Shown here: positions 1 to 8,617 of the stretch, in pieces
Numbering within the stretch: position 1 is the stretch's first letter
Layout of the letters: every line of letters begins with the position of its first letter
Source: Clostridia bacterium
GTDB lineage: Bacteria; Bacillota; Clostridia; Oscillospirales; CAG-272
Direction of reading: 5' to 3'
Assembly (NCBI GenBank): GCA_017625065.1
Contig: JAGALS010000016.1
Location: 1 to 64,000 of the forward strand
Length of the DNA stretch: 64,000 nt
Notes under the pieces: model-generated
What the model was told of the DNA's origin: nothing
The model's database searches: none
The model's input: only the letters and a program-made list of their open reading frames with translations
Program-made: the position numbers and the translations under genes

Positions 1-12
1 AGAGGATTTCTT

Positions 13-231
13 GTGCCAAAGGATGATGTGATCGAATTTGAGGGTACGGTGCTTGAGGCGCTGCCCAACGCCACCTTCAAGGTTAAGCTTCCGAACGGTC
101 ACCTGGTGACCGCCCACATTTCGGGCAAGCTTCGTATGAATTATATCCGCATTTTGCCGGGTGACCGCGTTACCATCGAGGTTTCGGTCTATGACCTGAC
201 CAAGGGACGCATTACCTGGCGTGCGAAATGA
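13..231 (+). CDS. infA: Translation initiation factor IF-1
   Basis: The 72-residue protein is the usual IF-1 length and is one S1-like OB fold. It begins [11 protein letters not shown] and carries the family stretch with NGH, AHISGK and RILPGDRV, then ends in [10 protein letters not shown]-1 binds the 30S A site and helps IF-2 and IF-3 select the initiator tRNA. The start is GTG at 13; no upstream ribosome site can be judged because the window begins here. It heads the infA-rpmJ-rpsM-rpsK-rpsD-rpoA-rplQ run, the standard Firmicutes order. Identification is firm. Confidence 0.97.
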   Translation: MPKDDVIEFEGTVLEALPNATFKVKLPNGHLVTAHISGKLRMNYIRILPGDRVTIEVSVYDLTKGRITWRAK

Positions 232-277
232 CCTATTTAAGGTTTGAACAATTTTGATGAAAGGAATGGTAGGACAA

Positions 278-391
278 ATGAAAGTAAAACCTTCCGTTAA
301 AAAGATCTGCGACAAGTGCAAGATTATCAAGAGAAAAGGCCAGGTCATGGTCATCTGTGAGAACCCGAAGCACAAGCAGAGACAGGGTTAA
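278..391 (+). CDS. rpmJ: 50S ribosomal protein L36
   Basis: This 37-codon gene lies between infA and rpsM. It encodes [20 protein letters not shown] followed by a basic tail ending KQRQG. L36 is the smallest large-subunit protein. The zinc-binding ligands are present as CDKC and then C...H near the end (C-x2-C-x12-C-x4-H), so this is the zinc-containing form. A purine-rich AAAGGAATGGTAGG precedes the ATG. Size, motif and position between infA and rpsM make the call certain. Confidence 0.97.
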   Translation: MKVKPSVKKICDKCKIIKRKGQVMVICENPKHKQRQG

Positions 392-420
392 TCCCACACT
401 GAAGAAAGAGGTGAAATAAC

Positions 421-789
421 ATGGCTCGTATTGCAGGTGTTGATATTCCCAATCAAAAGAGAGTGGAAATTGCACTGACCTATATTTACGGCATCGGCCG
501 TAAGAGCGCAAACGACATCCTCGCAAAGACCGGTATCAACCCCGATACCCGTGCAAAGGATCTGACCGAGGAAGAGGTTGCAAAGCTGCGTGACGAGATC
601 GAAACGAACTATCATGTAGAGGGTGATCTTCGTCGTGATGTTGCACTGAACATCAAGCGTTTGGTTGAGATCAACTGCTACCGTGGCATTCGCCATCGTA
701 AGGGTCTGCCCGTAAGAGGTCAGAGAACCAAGACCAACGCAAGAACTCGCAAGGGTCCCGCAAAGACCATTGCAAACAAGAAGAAGTAA
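421..789 (+). CDS. rpsM: 30S ribosomal protein S13
   Basis: The 122-residue protein starts [20 protein letters not shown], the S13 N-terminus, followed by the helix-hairpin-helix segment [14 protein letters not shown]. It ends in a basic tail with [20 protein letters not shown], the part that contacts 16S rRNA and the P-site tRNA at the head of the small subunit. GAAAGAGGTG upstream is the ribosome binding site. The gene is 29 bp after rpmJ and 16 bp before rpsK, so it is co-transcribed. Length and sequence are typical. Confidence 0.98.
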   Translation: MARIAGVDIPNQKRVEIALTYIYGIGRKSANDILAKTGINPDTRAKDLTEEEVAKLRDEIETNYHVEGDLRRDVALNIKRLVEINCYRGIRHRKGLPVRGQRTKTNARTRKGPAKTIANKKK

Positions 790-805
790 AGGAGAGGCGT
801 AAGAA

Positions 806-1198
806 ATGGCAAACGTTAAAAAGGTCGTTAAGAAACGCCGCGAGCGCAAAAATATTGAGAAGGGTGCCGTGCATATCAGCGCTACTTTCAATAATACCAT
901 CATTACCGTAACCGACGTTGCCGGTAATGCAATTTCTTGGGCTTCCGCCGGTGAGCTCGGCTTCAAGGGCTCCCGTAAATCCACTCCGTTCGCTGCTCAG
1001 TCCGCAGCAGAGCAGGCAGCAAAGCTTGCTATGGAGCATGGACTGAAGTCCGTTGAGGTCTACGTTAAGGGCCCCGGCTCCGGACGTGAATCGGCAATCC
1101 GTGCATTGGAGACAGTGGGTCTGCAGGTCACTATGATCAAGGACGTCACTCCCATCCCCCACAACGGCTGCCGTCCCCCCAAGCGCCGTCGCGTTTGA
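806..1198 (+). CDS. rpsK: 30S ribosomal protein S11
   Basis: The 130-residue product is S11, a platform protein of the small subunit close to the mRNA exit path. Diagnostic stretches are [36 protein letters not shown], the [15 protein letters not shown] loop and the C-terminal [17 protein letters not shown]. The AAAGGAGAGGCG site sits a few bases before the ATG. It overlaps nothing and is tightly spaced with rpsM and rpsD in the alpha operon. Nothing unusual was seen. Confidence 0.98.
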   Translation: MANVKKVVKKRRERKNIEKGAVHISATFNNTIITVTDVAGNAISWASAGELGFKGSRKSTPFAAQSAAEQAAKLAMEHGLKSVEVYVKGPGSGRESAIRALETVGLQVTMIKDVTPIPHNGCRPPKRRRV

Positions 1199-1221
1199 TT
1201 TTACACAGGAGGTAAACGAAA

Positions 1222-1848
1222 ATGGCAAGATATACTGGACCTGTATGCCGTCTGTGCCGTCGTGAGGGCACCAAGCTGTTCCTCAAGGGCGAGCGCTGCT
1301 TGACCGGCAAATGCGCCATCGACCGCAGAAGCACTGCTCCCGGTCAGCACGGCGCCGCAAACAAGAAGGTTCGCGAGTATGGTATGCAGCTTCGTGAGAA
1401 GCAGAAGACCAGAAGATACTACGGTGTGCTCGAAAGACAGTTCGCTAACTACTTTGAGGAGGCTGACCGTCAGACCGGTATGACCGGTGAGAACCTGCTG
1501 GTTCTTTTGGAGCGCAGATTGGACAACGTTGTCTACCGCATGGGTATGGCAGAGAGCCGCAAGGAGGCTCGTCAGCTCGTGCTTCATGCACACTTCACCC
1601 TGAACGGTAAGAAGGTAACCATCCCCTCGATCTCCGTTAAGGTTGGCGATGTCATCGCTGTGAAGGAAAGCAGCCGCGATTCCGCTAAGATCAAGGAGCT
1701 TATGGAGAAGATGGCTTCCAAGCTGAATCCCAAGTGGCTCGAGGTCAACAAGGAGAACGCTACTGCAAAGGTTGTTGCTCTTCCTGCCCGTGAAGACATC
1801 GACTTTGATTTCAACGAGCAGCTTATCGTCGAGTTGTATTCGAAGTAA
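1222..1848 (+). CDS. rpsD: 30S ribosomal protein S4
   Basis: The 208-residue protein is S4, a primary 16S binder and, in several bacteria, a translational regulator of its own operon. The N-terminus [16 protein letters not shown] and later [10 protein letters not shown] supply four cysteines in the C-x2-C...C spacing of the zinc-binding form, matching the zinc-form L36 nearby. The S4 RNA-binding domain follows ([20 protein letters not shown]). An AGGAGG site precedes the ATG. The 109-bp gap to rpoA contains two small inverted repeats (GTGGCA/TGCCAC and GCCGCA/TGCGGC) that could be an mRNA element, but this is unproven. Confidence 0.98.
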   Translation: MARYTGPVCRLCRREGTKLFLKGERCLTGKCAIDRRSTAPGQHGAANKKVREYGMQLREKQKTRRYYGVLERQFANYFEEADRQTGMTGENLLVLLERRLDNVVYRMGMAESRKEARQLVLHAHFTLNGKKVTIPSISVKVGDVIAVKESSRDSAKIKELMEKMASKLNPKWLEVNKENATAKVVALPAREDIDFDFNEQLIVELYSK

Positions 1849-1957
1849 TCCGTGACGTTTGTGGCAAGAGAAATTTTGACACGATGCCACAATGCAAATC
1901 GTTCGATGAAACACGCCGCACTTGCGGCACCACACATTTAGAAGGAGGGTTACGAGA

Positions 1958-2932
1958 ATGCTTGAAATTGAAAAGCCGAATATCACCATTGCCCATTTGA
2001 GTGAGGATGAAAGAAGCGGTACCTTTGTTGTCGATCCCCTGGAGCGCGGCTACGGTATCACGTTGGGTAACTCCCTGCGTCGAATCATGCTCAGCTCTTT
2101 GCAGGGTGTAGCCGTCACGAGCATCAAGATCGACGGCGTTCTCCACGAATTTTCCACGATTCCCGGTGTGAAGGAAGATGTGACCGAGATCGTCCTGAAT
2201 GTAAAGGGCATCACAGCGAAGCTGTACAGCACCACCCCCAAGATCGCGATCATTGATGTGACCGGTCCTTGCGATATCACCGCAGGTGATATCAAGCAGG
2301 ATGCCGATCTGGAGATCCTGAATCCCGATCATCATATCGCAACGGTCGCTGAGGGCGAGCGCTTCTACATGGAGCTTTGCTTCGATCACGGCCGCGGATA
2401 CGTTTCGCAGGAGCGCAACAAGCAGCTTGCTACGATGGCGCTGAATGCAAACACCTCCGCCCCCATCGGTACCATTTATACCGATTCGATCTACACACCT
2501 GTGTACAAAGTGAATTACACGGTGGAGAATACCCGTGTCGGTAATATTACCGATCTTGATAAATTGACCATTGAGGTTCTGACCAACGGAACCATCACGG
2601 CCAAGGAAGCGATTTCTCTTGGCGCCAAGATCCTCAACGAACATCTCAACCTCTTTGTGAACCTCACCGATGAGGCAAAGAAGGCAGAAATCATGGTAGA
2701 ACGTGAAGAGACCATCAAAGAAAAGGTCCTTGAGATGACCATTGAAGAGCTTGACATGTCGGTTCGTAGCTTCAACTGCTTGAAGCGTGCCGGCATTGAC
2801 ACGGTGGAGGATTTGACCAACCGTACCGAGGAGGACATGATCAAGGTCCGCAATCTCGGCAAGAAGTCGCTTGAAGAAGTTATTCAGAAACTGCGTTCGC
2901 TTGGCCTCGACCTGAAAAAGGAAGAGGACTAA
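1958..2932 (+). CDS. rpoA: RNA polymerase subunit alpha
   Basis: This is the 324-residue alpha subunit. Its N-terminal domain dimerises to start polymerase assembly, and its C-terminal domain binds UP elements and activators. Visible landmarks are the [19 protein letters not shown] dimer motif near residues 30-50, the DHGRGY segment, and the C-terminal helix-hairpin-helix with [23 protein letters not shown] and a final [11 protein letters not shown] place the start at the ATG at 1958, eight bases after a strong GAAGGAGGG site. An in-frame upstream start at 1922 lacks this site. Confidence 0.98.
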   Translation: MLEIEKPNITIAHLSEDERSGTFVVDPLERGYGITLGNSLRRIMLSSLQGVAVTSIKIDGVLHEFSTIPGVKEDVTEIVLNVKGITAKLYSTTPKIAIIDVTGPCDITAGDIKQDADLEILNPDHHIATVAEGERFYMELCFDHGRGYVSQERNKQLATMALNANTSAPIGTIYTDSIYTPVYKVNYTVENTRVGNITDLDKLTIEVLTNGTITAKEAISLGAKILNEHLNLFVNLTDEAKKAEIMVEREETIKEKVLEMTIEELDMSVRSFNCLKRAGIDTVEDLTNRTEEDMIKVRNLGKKSLEEVIQKLRSLGLDLKKEED

Positions 2933-2965
2933 GCCCGCTACCAAAAAAATAGGAGGGAAATACCA

Positions 2966-3310
2966 ATGCCCGGAAGAAAACTCGGCAGACCTACCGAGCA
3001 TCGTAATGCGATGCTGCGCGGTCTTGTGACTTACCTGCTGGAGAACGGTACGGTTGAGACCACCCTTGCAAGAGCAAAGGAAGTCCGCTCCATGGCAGAA
3101 AAAATGATTACGCTTGGCAAGAAGAACACCCTTGCCAGCCGTCGTGCCGCACTGGCATATATCACGAAGGAGGACGTCGTTTCCAAGCTGTTTAACGAGG
3201 TCGCTCCCAAGTACGAGTCCCGCAATGGCGGCTACACCCAGATCTTCAAGATGGGTCCCCGTCGCGGTGACGCGGCTGAGATGGCTTTGATCAAGCTGAT
3301 CGAGGACTGA
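2966..3310 (+). CDS. rplQ: 50S ribosomal protein L17
   Basis: The 114-residue protein opens [20 protein letters not shown], the L17 signature, and contains [22 protein letters not shown] and a closing [14 protein letters not shown]17 sits at the polypeptide exit side of the large subunit. An AGGAGGGAAATACC site is just before the ATG. It is the last gene of the ribosomal run: a strong hairpin and T-run follow within 10 bp of the stop codon. Length is normal for Firmicutes. Confidence 0.98.
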   Translation: MPGRKLGRPTEHRNAMLRGLVTYLLENGTVETTLARAKEVRSMAEKMITLGKKNTLASRRAALAYITKEDVVSKLFNEVAPKYESRNGGYTQIFKMGPRRGDAAEMALIKLIED

Positions 3311-3318
3311 TCGTGAGC

Positions 3319-3356
3319 AAAAAAGCACCCACAGATGTGGGTGCTTTTTGTTTTTT
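3319..3356 (+). terminator. Rho-independent terminator after rplQ
   Basis: An 8-bp perfect stem GCACCCAC/GTGGGTGC with the loop AGAT (3325-3344) is flanked by an A-run and followed by TTTTTGTTTTTT. It closes the ribosomal operon. Confidence 0.93.
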
Positions 3357-3373
3357 GGATAAAAAAGCCCCTC

Positions 3374-3402
3374 TTGATTTTGCCGAAATAATGTGATATA
3401 AT
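3374..3402 (+). promoter_or_regulatory. Sigma-A promoter for the dCMP deaminase operon
   Basis: TTGATT at 3374-3379 and TATAAT at 3397-3402 are 17 bp apart, and a TG one base before the -10 gives an extended -10 element. The expected start is near 3409, about 43 bp before the deaminase ATG, and an ATAGGAGG site lies between. Confidence 0.8.
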
Positions 3403-3451
3403 ATATTCTGTATAATTATGTCTGCGTAAGCGGAAATATAGGAGGTTTTCA

Positions 3452-3940
3452 ATGGAGCGCGTTTCAAAGGAAAACTATTACTTGGATATTGCACAGACCG
3501 TTGCCGAGCGCAGCACCTGCTTGCGCCGCAAATTCGGTGCCATTATCGTGAAAAACGACGTGATCGTTTCTACGGGCTATAACGGTGCCCCCCGTGGACG
3601 TAAAAACTGCAGCGATCTGCAATTTTGCTTCCGTGACAAGATGAACATTCCGCGCGGCGAGCGCTATGAGATGTGCCGTTCTGTGCACGCCGAGCAGAAC
3701 GCCGTGATCGCGGCTCCCCGCGATCAGATGCTGGGGGCAACTCTTTATATGGCTTGCGTAACGCCCGAGGAGGGTGATATCGTTGGCGGTATGAACTCTT
3801 GTATGATGTGCAAGCGCGTCATTTTGAACGCTGGCATCGCAAAGGTCGTGGTGCGGGATACCAAGACCGAGTACCGTGTGATCGACACACAGGAATGGAT
3901 CGAAAATGACGACTCTTTGTCGGGGCAGTTTGGGTATTGA
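3452..3940 (+). CDS. dCMP deaminase (ComEB-type cytidylate deaminase)
   Basis: The 162-residue protein deaminates dCMP to dUMP, feeding thymidylate synthesis. The zinc and catalytic motif HAEQNAV is present at about residues 76-82, and the second pair of zinc cysteines is in NSCMMCKR near 108-115. The upstream TGYNGAPRG and KNCSD stretches are typical of dCMP deaminases of the ComEB family rather than tRNA or cytosine deaminases. The gene is first in a run with a lipoprotein, a phosphatase, RimI and TsaD. An ATAGGAGG site supports the ATG. Confidence in the enzyme class is high. Confidence 0.9.
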   Translation: MERVSKENYYLDIAQTVAERSTCLRRKFGAIIVKNDVIVSTGYNGAPRGRKNCSDLQFCFRDKMNIPRGERYEMCRSVHAEQNAVIAAPRDQMLGATLYMACVTPEEGDIVGGMNSCMMCKRVILNAGIAKVVVRDTKTEYRVIDTQEWIENDDSLSGQFGY

Positions 3941-3941
3941 T

Positions 3942-4583
3942 ATGAAGAAGTTTCTACTGTTGCTTCTTTCGCTTGTGCTGTTGCTCTGCTCTTGTTCGGG
4001 ACTTCGGAGCTTTGAGCGCGATGCCGAAGGCTACGGCTATACCGACAAAAGATCCGATCTGTATTATGTGGAATTGGATGCTGCCTTCGAGCCCGCCAAG
4101 ACGGGAGAGGCGTTTGGAGAGTACGAAAATGAAAAAACGGGCGCGAAGCGCACCTTCAGCGAAATTCCGGACCTTGATCCCGCGCTGTTTTTGACCGATG
4201 AATACCTGAATGTGTATTATGCGGGGGAAACACCCGTTGATGCTTCGAAATGGGAGCTTTCCGCAATCCTTGTATGCGATGAGGACGTCATCAGTGTGGA
4301 AATGTTCCGTTTTACCGCCGAAAAGGATGCCGCAACCGTAGCCGAGATCCGTTCTCTTTGGTTTGAGGGAACGGGTGATGCTATGTTGCCTTTCAGCGAT
4401 GCCTCTTACAAGCGGCGCATCAAGATGAGCTGCGATGCATACCCGAACCTCTTTTACTGCTTCTCATTTTTAGCCTATGATAGCGGCGAGGCGTATTTTT
4501 ACGATGCGACCAGCCGCCGCACCGTGGCTGTGCCCGATGCTTTAGTGGCATTGCTGCGCTCTGCCGCAGCACAGGAGAACTGA
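3942..4583 (+). CDS. Putative lipoprotein of unknown function
   Basis: I chose the ATG at 3942, one base after the deaminase stop, because it gives a clean lipoprotein signal: MKKFLLLLLSLVLLLCSCSG, with a lipobox cysteine at residue 16 or 18. A start at 3906 would bury this signal. The 213-residue product should be diacylglyceryl-anchored on the outside of the membrane. The mature part is acidic, with no recognised motif (stretches such as YYVELDAAFEPAKTGEAFGE and RRIKMSCDAYPNLFYCFSF). Function is unknown; tight spacing implies co-transcription with the neighbours. Confidence 0.75.
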   Translation: MKKFLLLLLSLVLLLCSCSGLRSFERDAEGYGYTDKRSDLYYVELDAAFEPAKTGEAFGEYENEKTGAKRTFSEIPDLDPALFLTDEYLNVYYAGETPVDASKWELSAILVCDEDVISVEMFRFTAEKDAATVAEIRSLWFEGTGDAMLPFSDASYKRRIKMSCDAYPNLFYCFSFLAYDSGEAYFYDATSRRTVAVPDALVALLRSAAAQEN

Positions 4584-4584
4584 T

Positions 4585-5112
4585 ATGACCGATATTGCTG
4601 TTGACACCTTGCAGAAAAAAAATGGGGCATCCAAAGCCCCACACCGTGTACTGTTTGTTTGCACGGGAAATACCTGTCGCTCACCCATGGCGGCGGCATT
4701 GTATAACGATATGGCGCACCGCGAGGTCTGCAGCGCCTGTGCCGAGGGGATCAGCGCGGCTGTGGCTTCTTCGGCGGGACTTTATGCAAACGAGGGCGAT
4801 CCGATCTCTACGGATGCGGTCACCGCATTGCGTGAAGCACACGTCGCCTCGGTTTCGGGGAACGATTACACAGCGCACCGTGCCAGAACCGTGACACGCG
4901 AGATGGTCGAGCAGGCCGACGAGGTCATCGCCATCAGCGGCTCTCACGCAATGGAGCTGATGCTGCGCTTTCCCGAACACGTGGGAAAGATCAAAACGCT
5001 GGCAATGAATATTTCCGACCCTTACGGCCGTGGGATCGAGGCATATCGCGAATGTCTGATGCAGCTGCGCTATTGCTTGCAGCTTTTAACACAGAGCGAG
5101 GACGAGCCATGA
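4585..5112 (+). CDS. Low-molecular-weight protein tyrosine phosphatase family
   Basis: The 175-residue protein has the P-loop VLFVCTGNTCRSPMA around residues 23-36, the C-x5-R-S active site of low-molecular-weight phosphotyrosine phosphatases and related arginine phosphatases. The general-acid aspartate lies in NISDPYGRG near residue 147. Substrate cannot be told from sequence: protein tyrosine, protein arginine (YwlE-like) or a small molecule are all possible. It starts two bases after the lipoprotein stop and its TGA overlaps the rimI ATG. In Bacillus, ywlE lies close to the threonylcarbamoyl gene ywlC, so its company with TsaD here fits an old association. Confidence 0.85.
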   Translation: MTDIAVDTLQKKNGASKAPHRVLFVCTGNTCRSPMAAALYNDMAHREVCSACAEGISAAVASSAGLYANEGDPISTDAVTALREAHVASVSGNDYTAHRARTVTREMVEQADEVIAISGSHAMELMLRFPEHVGKIKTLAMNISDPYGRGIEAYRECLMQLRYCLQLLTQSEDEP

Positions 5113-5546
5113 GCGTGACGCGCATCGGACCGCAGCATCTTGCAGGCGTAGCTGCCATTGAAAAAGAAGTATTTGCAAATCCTTGGAGCGAGAAGTCGCT
5201 GGAGCTTCTTTGCGGCGATACCGCCCTTGGCTTTGCTGCAATAGATGGAGATACCGTAACGGCTTACGGCGGAATGCTGACGGTCTTGGACGAAGGGCAG
5301 ATCACGAATATCGCAACACATCCCGATCATCGTCGCCAAGGACTTGCCGCCAAGGTGCTTGCCGCATTGCTTGAAGAAGCGCGCGCAAGAGGCATCGTTT
5401 CGGTGACCTTGGAGGTGCGGGCATCCAATGAGGCGGCTATTTCGCTATATCAAAAGTTCGATTTTTCAGTGGTGGGCAAGCGTGTGCGCTTTTACACCCA
5501 GCCAACGGAGGATGCGCTGATCATGCAGTGCACCCTAACATCATAA
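5109..5546 (+). CDS. rimI: Ribosomal protein S18 alanine N-acetyltransferase (RimI-like GNAT)
   Basis: The 145-residue GNAT protein contains the acetyl-CoA loop HPDHRRQGLAAKVL at about residues 72-85, and VTLEVRASNEAAISLYQKFDF, the strand-helix typical of RimI. RimI acetylates the N-terminal alanine of ribosomal protein S18; related GNATs next to TsaD are often annotated the same way. The ATG at 5109 overlaps the preceding phosphatase stop (ATGA), pointing to coupled translation. A longer frame opening at 5052 lies inside the phosphatase and lacks a ribosome site. Class is firm; substrate is inferred. Confidence 0.85.
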   Translation: MSVTRIGPQHLAGVAAIEKEVFANPWSEKSLELLCGDTALGFAAIDGDTVTAYGGMLTVLDEGQITNIATHPDHRRQGLAAKVLAALLEEARARGIVSVTLEVRASNEAAISLYQKFDFSVVGKRVRFYTQPTEDALIMQCTLTS

Positions 5547-5559
5547 ACGGAGACCATTC

Positions 5560-6585
5560 ATGTATATTCTGGGAATTGAAAGCTCCTGCGACGAGACCTC
5601 GGCGGCCGTCGTTCTAATGGAGGAGGGGAAGCGAGAGATCGCTTCCAATATCGTGGCATCGCAGATCGAGACCCACCGTCTGTACGGCGGTGTTGTGCCC
5701 GAGATCGCCAGCCGCGCACATATCGAGGCGATCACAAGCATCACCCATCAGGCGCTGGATGAGGCAGATGTCACACTTGCCGATATCGGCGCCATCGCCG
5801 TGACAGCGGCGCCGGGGCTGATCGGAGCCTTGCTTGTGGGAGTTAATTTTGCCAAATCGCTTGCTTTTGCAAATCATATCCCGCTCGTGCCCGTCAATCA
5901 TATCAAGGCACACGTGGCGGCGGCATATCTTGCCGACCCCGAGCTGAAGCCCCCCTTCCTTGCGGTGGTGGTCTCGGGCGGTCATACGTCGCTGTTTCGC
6001 GTGGAAAACGATACCACGTTTGTCGAGATCGGCGCGACCCGTGACGATGCGGCAGGCGAGGCATTTGACAAGATCGGCCGTGTGATCGGACTCCCCTATC
6101 CCGGCGGTGCCGCTTTGGACAAGCTCGCGTACGAGGGGGATCCCAAGGCTGTAAAGCTGCCTTCGCCCGCGCTTGCGGGGGAAACCTTGGATTTTTCGTT
6201 CAGCGGACTCAAGACAGCAGCCCTCAATTATATCAACACCTGTCAGCAAAATCACGTTGAGGTGCCCCGTGCCGATCTGGCGGCCTCCTATACCCGTGCC
6301 ATCGTGGAGGGGATCGCCGCCAAGACCGAGCAAGCGCTGAAAAGCGGTGCATACAAAACTGTCGTGCTGGCGGGCGGTGTTGCGGCAAATTCGCATTTGC
6401 GAAGCCGTCTTGCCTCGCTCACCAAGGCACACGGCGCCCGTCTTTCGGTGCCGCCGATCGCACTTTGCGGCGATAACGGCGCTATGGTTGCGGCGGCAGG
6501 ATATTTCGCTTTTATGCAGGGGCAACGCGCGGGAACCGACCTCAATGCCTGGGCCGAGGATCACCCTGCGTGGGAAATGCAGTAA
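5560..6585 (+). CDS. tsaD: tRNA N6-adenosine threonylcarbamoyltransferase TsaD
   Basis: TsaD transfers the threonylcarbamoyl group to A37 of ANN-decoding tRNAs, acting with TsaB, TsaE and TsaC (not in this window). The 341-residue length is normal. Landmarks are MYILGIESSCDETSAAVV at the N-terminus, the metal-binding His114 and His118 in VNHIKAHVAA, the VSGGHTSL strand, and the CGDNGAMVA motif near the C-terminus. It is the last gene of the run that starts at the deaminase, 13 bp after rimI. No terminator is obvious directly after it; a 373-bp gap with DnaA-box-like motifs follows. Confidence 0.96.
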   Translation: MYILGIESSCDETSAAVVLMEEGKREIASNIVASQIETHRLYGGVVPEIASRAHIEAITSITHQALDEADVTLADIGAIAVTAAPGLIGALLVGVNFAKSLAFANHIPLVPVNHIKAHVAAAYLADPELKPPFLAVVVSGGHTSLFRVENDTTFVEIGATRDDAAGEAFDKIGRVIGLPYPGGAALDKLAYEGDPKAVKLPSPALAGETLDFSFSGLKTAALNYINTCQQNHVEVPRADLAASYTRAIVEGIAAKTEQALKSGAYKTVVLAGGVAANSHLRSRLASLTKAHGARLSVPPIALCGDNGAMVAAAGYFAFMQGQRAGTDLNAWAEDHPAWEMQ

Positions 6586-6667
6586 GGCACGAAAGCTGCG
6601 TTTTGTCAAGAGCTTTTTGCAAGAAAAAGCATTTTCGGCGAAATGGATAAAACTTTCACAAAATGTG

Positions 6668-6853
6668 TTTTCCACAACACTTTTCCACAGGATTGTGGAA
6701 AAGCTGGATGATACGAAAAAATATTCATTTAAAACCGCTGTTCCTGCATAAAAAAAGAGATAAAACATCCCAAAAGTAGCGGAAAAAGGTTGTTTGTTGT
6801 GGAAAAGCCTGTTGGAACTGTTGATAACTTTATACAATTTTGACTGTGGAAAA
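6668..6853. promoter_or_regulatory. Cluster of five DnaA-box-like TTTTCCACA motifs
   Basis: The 373-bp gap between tsaD and rex holds five exact copies of the 9-mer TTTTCCACA or its complement: 6668-6676 and 6681-6689 (forward), 6694-6702, 6798-6806 and 6845-6853 (reverse). Each differs from the DnaA-box consensus TTATCCACA at one base. Between them lies TTGATAACTTTATAC, and the following 100 bp are very AT-rich. No dnaA, dnaN or rpmH is present, so this looks like a DnaA-binding cluster outside the main origin or, less likely, an origin. A rex promoter must also lie here, but I cannot place it with confidence. Confidence 0.55.
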
Positions 6854-6958
6854 CTAAAAATTTATTTGATTTTGAAGAAGAAACCGAAGAAAAAAGATTG
6901 TGCAATTTCCCGAATTTAACTTTTTTCGGATGAATTTGCACATAAAAGGAGAAGAAAA

Positions 6959-7654
6959 ATGTCAAGAGAAGAAGCACGCGAAGAAGCACTTTCGGACATC
7001 AAATTTAAGGGGACAAGTGTCAGCCCCGCGGTCATCAAGCGACTGCCGCGCTATTTCCGTTATCTGCGCGAATTGATCCGATGCGGCAAGATGCGTATCA
7101 GCTCGGGCGAGCTTTCCGAGATGATGCACGTGACAGCTTCCCAGATCCGACAGGATCTCAACTGCTTTGGCGGCTTTGGACAGCAAGGGTACGGATATAA
7201 CGTCAATTACCTCTACGCCAGAATTTGTGAGATCCTTGGCGTTGGCGAGGGCTATCACGCGATCGTGATCGGTGCGGGTAATCTCGGCAAGGCGCTCATC
7301 CGCAATCCCATGTTTGAAAAGCGCGGTGTGGATATCATCGGCGTTTTTGACATTTCGCCCGACGTGATCGGAAAAACGGTGGCGGATAATGCAGTACGCG
7401 GCATGGACGAGCTTGAGAGCTTTTGCGCCGAGCACAAGGTCGATATTGCGGTGCTGACACTGACAAAGGATCACGCCAGCGAGGTCGCGGAGCGCTTGGT
7501 TGCGCTTGGCATCAAGGGTCTTTGGAATTTCACGGGCAAGGAGCTTGACGAGCTTGCCCCCGATACCGTAGTGGAAAACGTGCACATCGGAGATTCCTTG
7601 ATGACACTTTGCTATGAAATACGTGTACGTGAAGAGGAGAATCAGAAGGGATGA
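6959..7654 (+). CDS. rex: Redox-sensing transcriptional repressor Rex
   Basis: Rex senses the NADH/NAD ratio and represses fermentation and respiration genes when NADH is low. The 231-residue protein has the winged-helix N-terminus (VIKRLPRYFRYLRELIRCGK, then ISSGELSEMMHVTASQIRQDLNCFG, with the QIRQDL recognition helix near residues 62-67) and a Rossmann domain with VIGAGNLGKAL around 103-113. The C-terminal helix used for domain swapping follows. AAAGGAGAAG precedes the ATG. Its stop overlaps the next gene's ATG, tying it to two primosome genes. I did not find a clear Rex operator upstream. Confidence 0.95.
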   Translation: MSREEAREEALSDIKFKGTSVSPAVIKRLPRYFRYLRELIRCGKMRISSGELSEMMHVTASQIRQDLNCFGGFGQQGYGYNVNYLYARICEILGVGEGYHAIVIGAGNLGKALIRNPMFEKRGVDIIGVFDISPDVIGKTVADNAVRGMDELESFCAEHKVDIAVLTLTKDHASEVAERLVALGIKGLWNFTGKELDELAPDTVVENVHIGDSLMTLCYEIRVREEENQKG

Positions 7655-8616
7655 AACTGTGCTTTACGTTTGGTAACGATGCGCTGATGCTGCCCGTGCA
7701 GCTCATACAGCACGTGGATAAAGCCAACAAAAAAGATATCAAGGTGCTGCTTGCTCTTGCCGCGGAGCCGATGGCTCGTGTGGATCTTGCAGCGGGCTCT
7801 AGCATCGTTTCACAGCGCCTTGCCCTTGGTGAGCGCGAGGTCGATGCCGCGATTGCCTTTTGGCGTGGAACGGGGATCATCGCTGTTCTGGAGGAGGGTG
7901 AGGAAGCGGCAGCTGCCGCGCCTGCGACACCCGAAGCACAGCAGCAGGCGGCAACGCCCCGTGTGATCGCGGACGGCGGCTTGCCTGTCTATTCCTCGAC
8001 CGAGCTTTCGGGACTTTTAGAACGTCGTCGGGAGCTGGCATCCCTCGTTGACGAATGTCAGCGCGTGTTCGGCAAGATCTTTAACACCCATGAGGTCAGT
8101 CAGATCGCGGGGATGGTGGATTATCTCGGATTTGACGGGGATTACATCTTATCTCTGCTGTCCCATTGCGTGCGTATGGAGAAAAGGTCCTTGCGCTATG
8201 CCGAAAAAATGGCGCTCACATTACACGATGAGGGCATCACCGAATGTGCCGTCTTGGAGGAGCGCTTGCATCGCATCGAGCTGATGGCGACCTCGATTGG
8301 AAAGATACGTACCATGTTCGGCCTTTCCGCCAGAGCGTTGACCACCAAGGAAAAGAGAATGGTCGAACGCTGGGTCTGCCAGATGCAGTACAGCGACGAC
8401 GTGCTGCGCCTGGCGTACGAGACCACCGTCAATGCCATCAATGAGGCATCCATCCCTTATGCCAACACCATTCTGGAGCGCTGGTATGCGGAAGGGTATC
8501 GCACGATGGCTGACGTGGAGAAGGCGCTTGCGGAATACCGCCGCAAGAAGACCGAGGGCAGCTTTGACGTGGATGATTTCTTTGAAGCGGCATTAAAACG
8601 CACATACGGAGAATGA
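7651..8616 (+). CDS. DnaD/DnaB-domain replication initiation protein
   Basis: The 321-residue protein looks like the Firmicutes DnaD/DnaB family, which remodels DNA at origins and helps the helicase loader. The N-terminal part (residues 1-85) resembles a winged helix. The C-terminal part holds the DnaD motif region YSSTELSGLLERRRELASLV through IAGMVDYLGFDGDYILSLLSHC, and ends in ANTILERWYAEGYRTMADVE, which matches the family pattern Y-x3-IL-x2-W. An alanine/glutamine-rich linker (about 90-110) separates the halves. The ATG overlaps the rex stop (ATGA), and the helicase-loader gene begins one base after its TGA. Confidence 0.85.
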   Translation: MKLCFTFGNDALMLPVQLIQHVDKANKKDIKVLLALAAEPMARVDLAAGSSIVSQRLALGEREVDAAIAFWRGTGIIAVLEEGEEAAAAAPATPEAQQQAATPRVIADGGLPVYSSTELSGLLERRRELASLVDECQRVFGKIFNTHEVSQIAGMVDYLGFDGDYILSLLSHCVRMEKRSLRYAEKMALTLHDEGITECAVLEERLHRIELMATSIGKIRTMFGLSARALTTKEKRMVERWVCQMQYSDDVLRLAYETTVNAINEASIPYANTILERWYAEGYRTMADVEKALAEYRRKKTEGSFDVDDFFEAALKRTYGE

Positions 8617-8617
8617 T

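Noticed and set aside
1823-3328. A 501-codon minus-strand open frame opposite rpoA and rplQ.
   Set aside because: It overlaps well-identified ribosomal genes on the other strand and has no motif, ribosome site or promoter.
6586-6958. A chromosomal origin at the TTTTCCACA cluster.
   Set aside because: No dnaA, dnaN, rpmH or gidA lies nearby; a DnaA-binding cluster or regulatory region is the more cautious reading.
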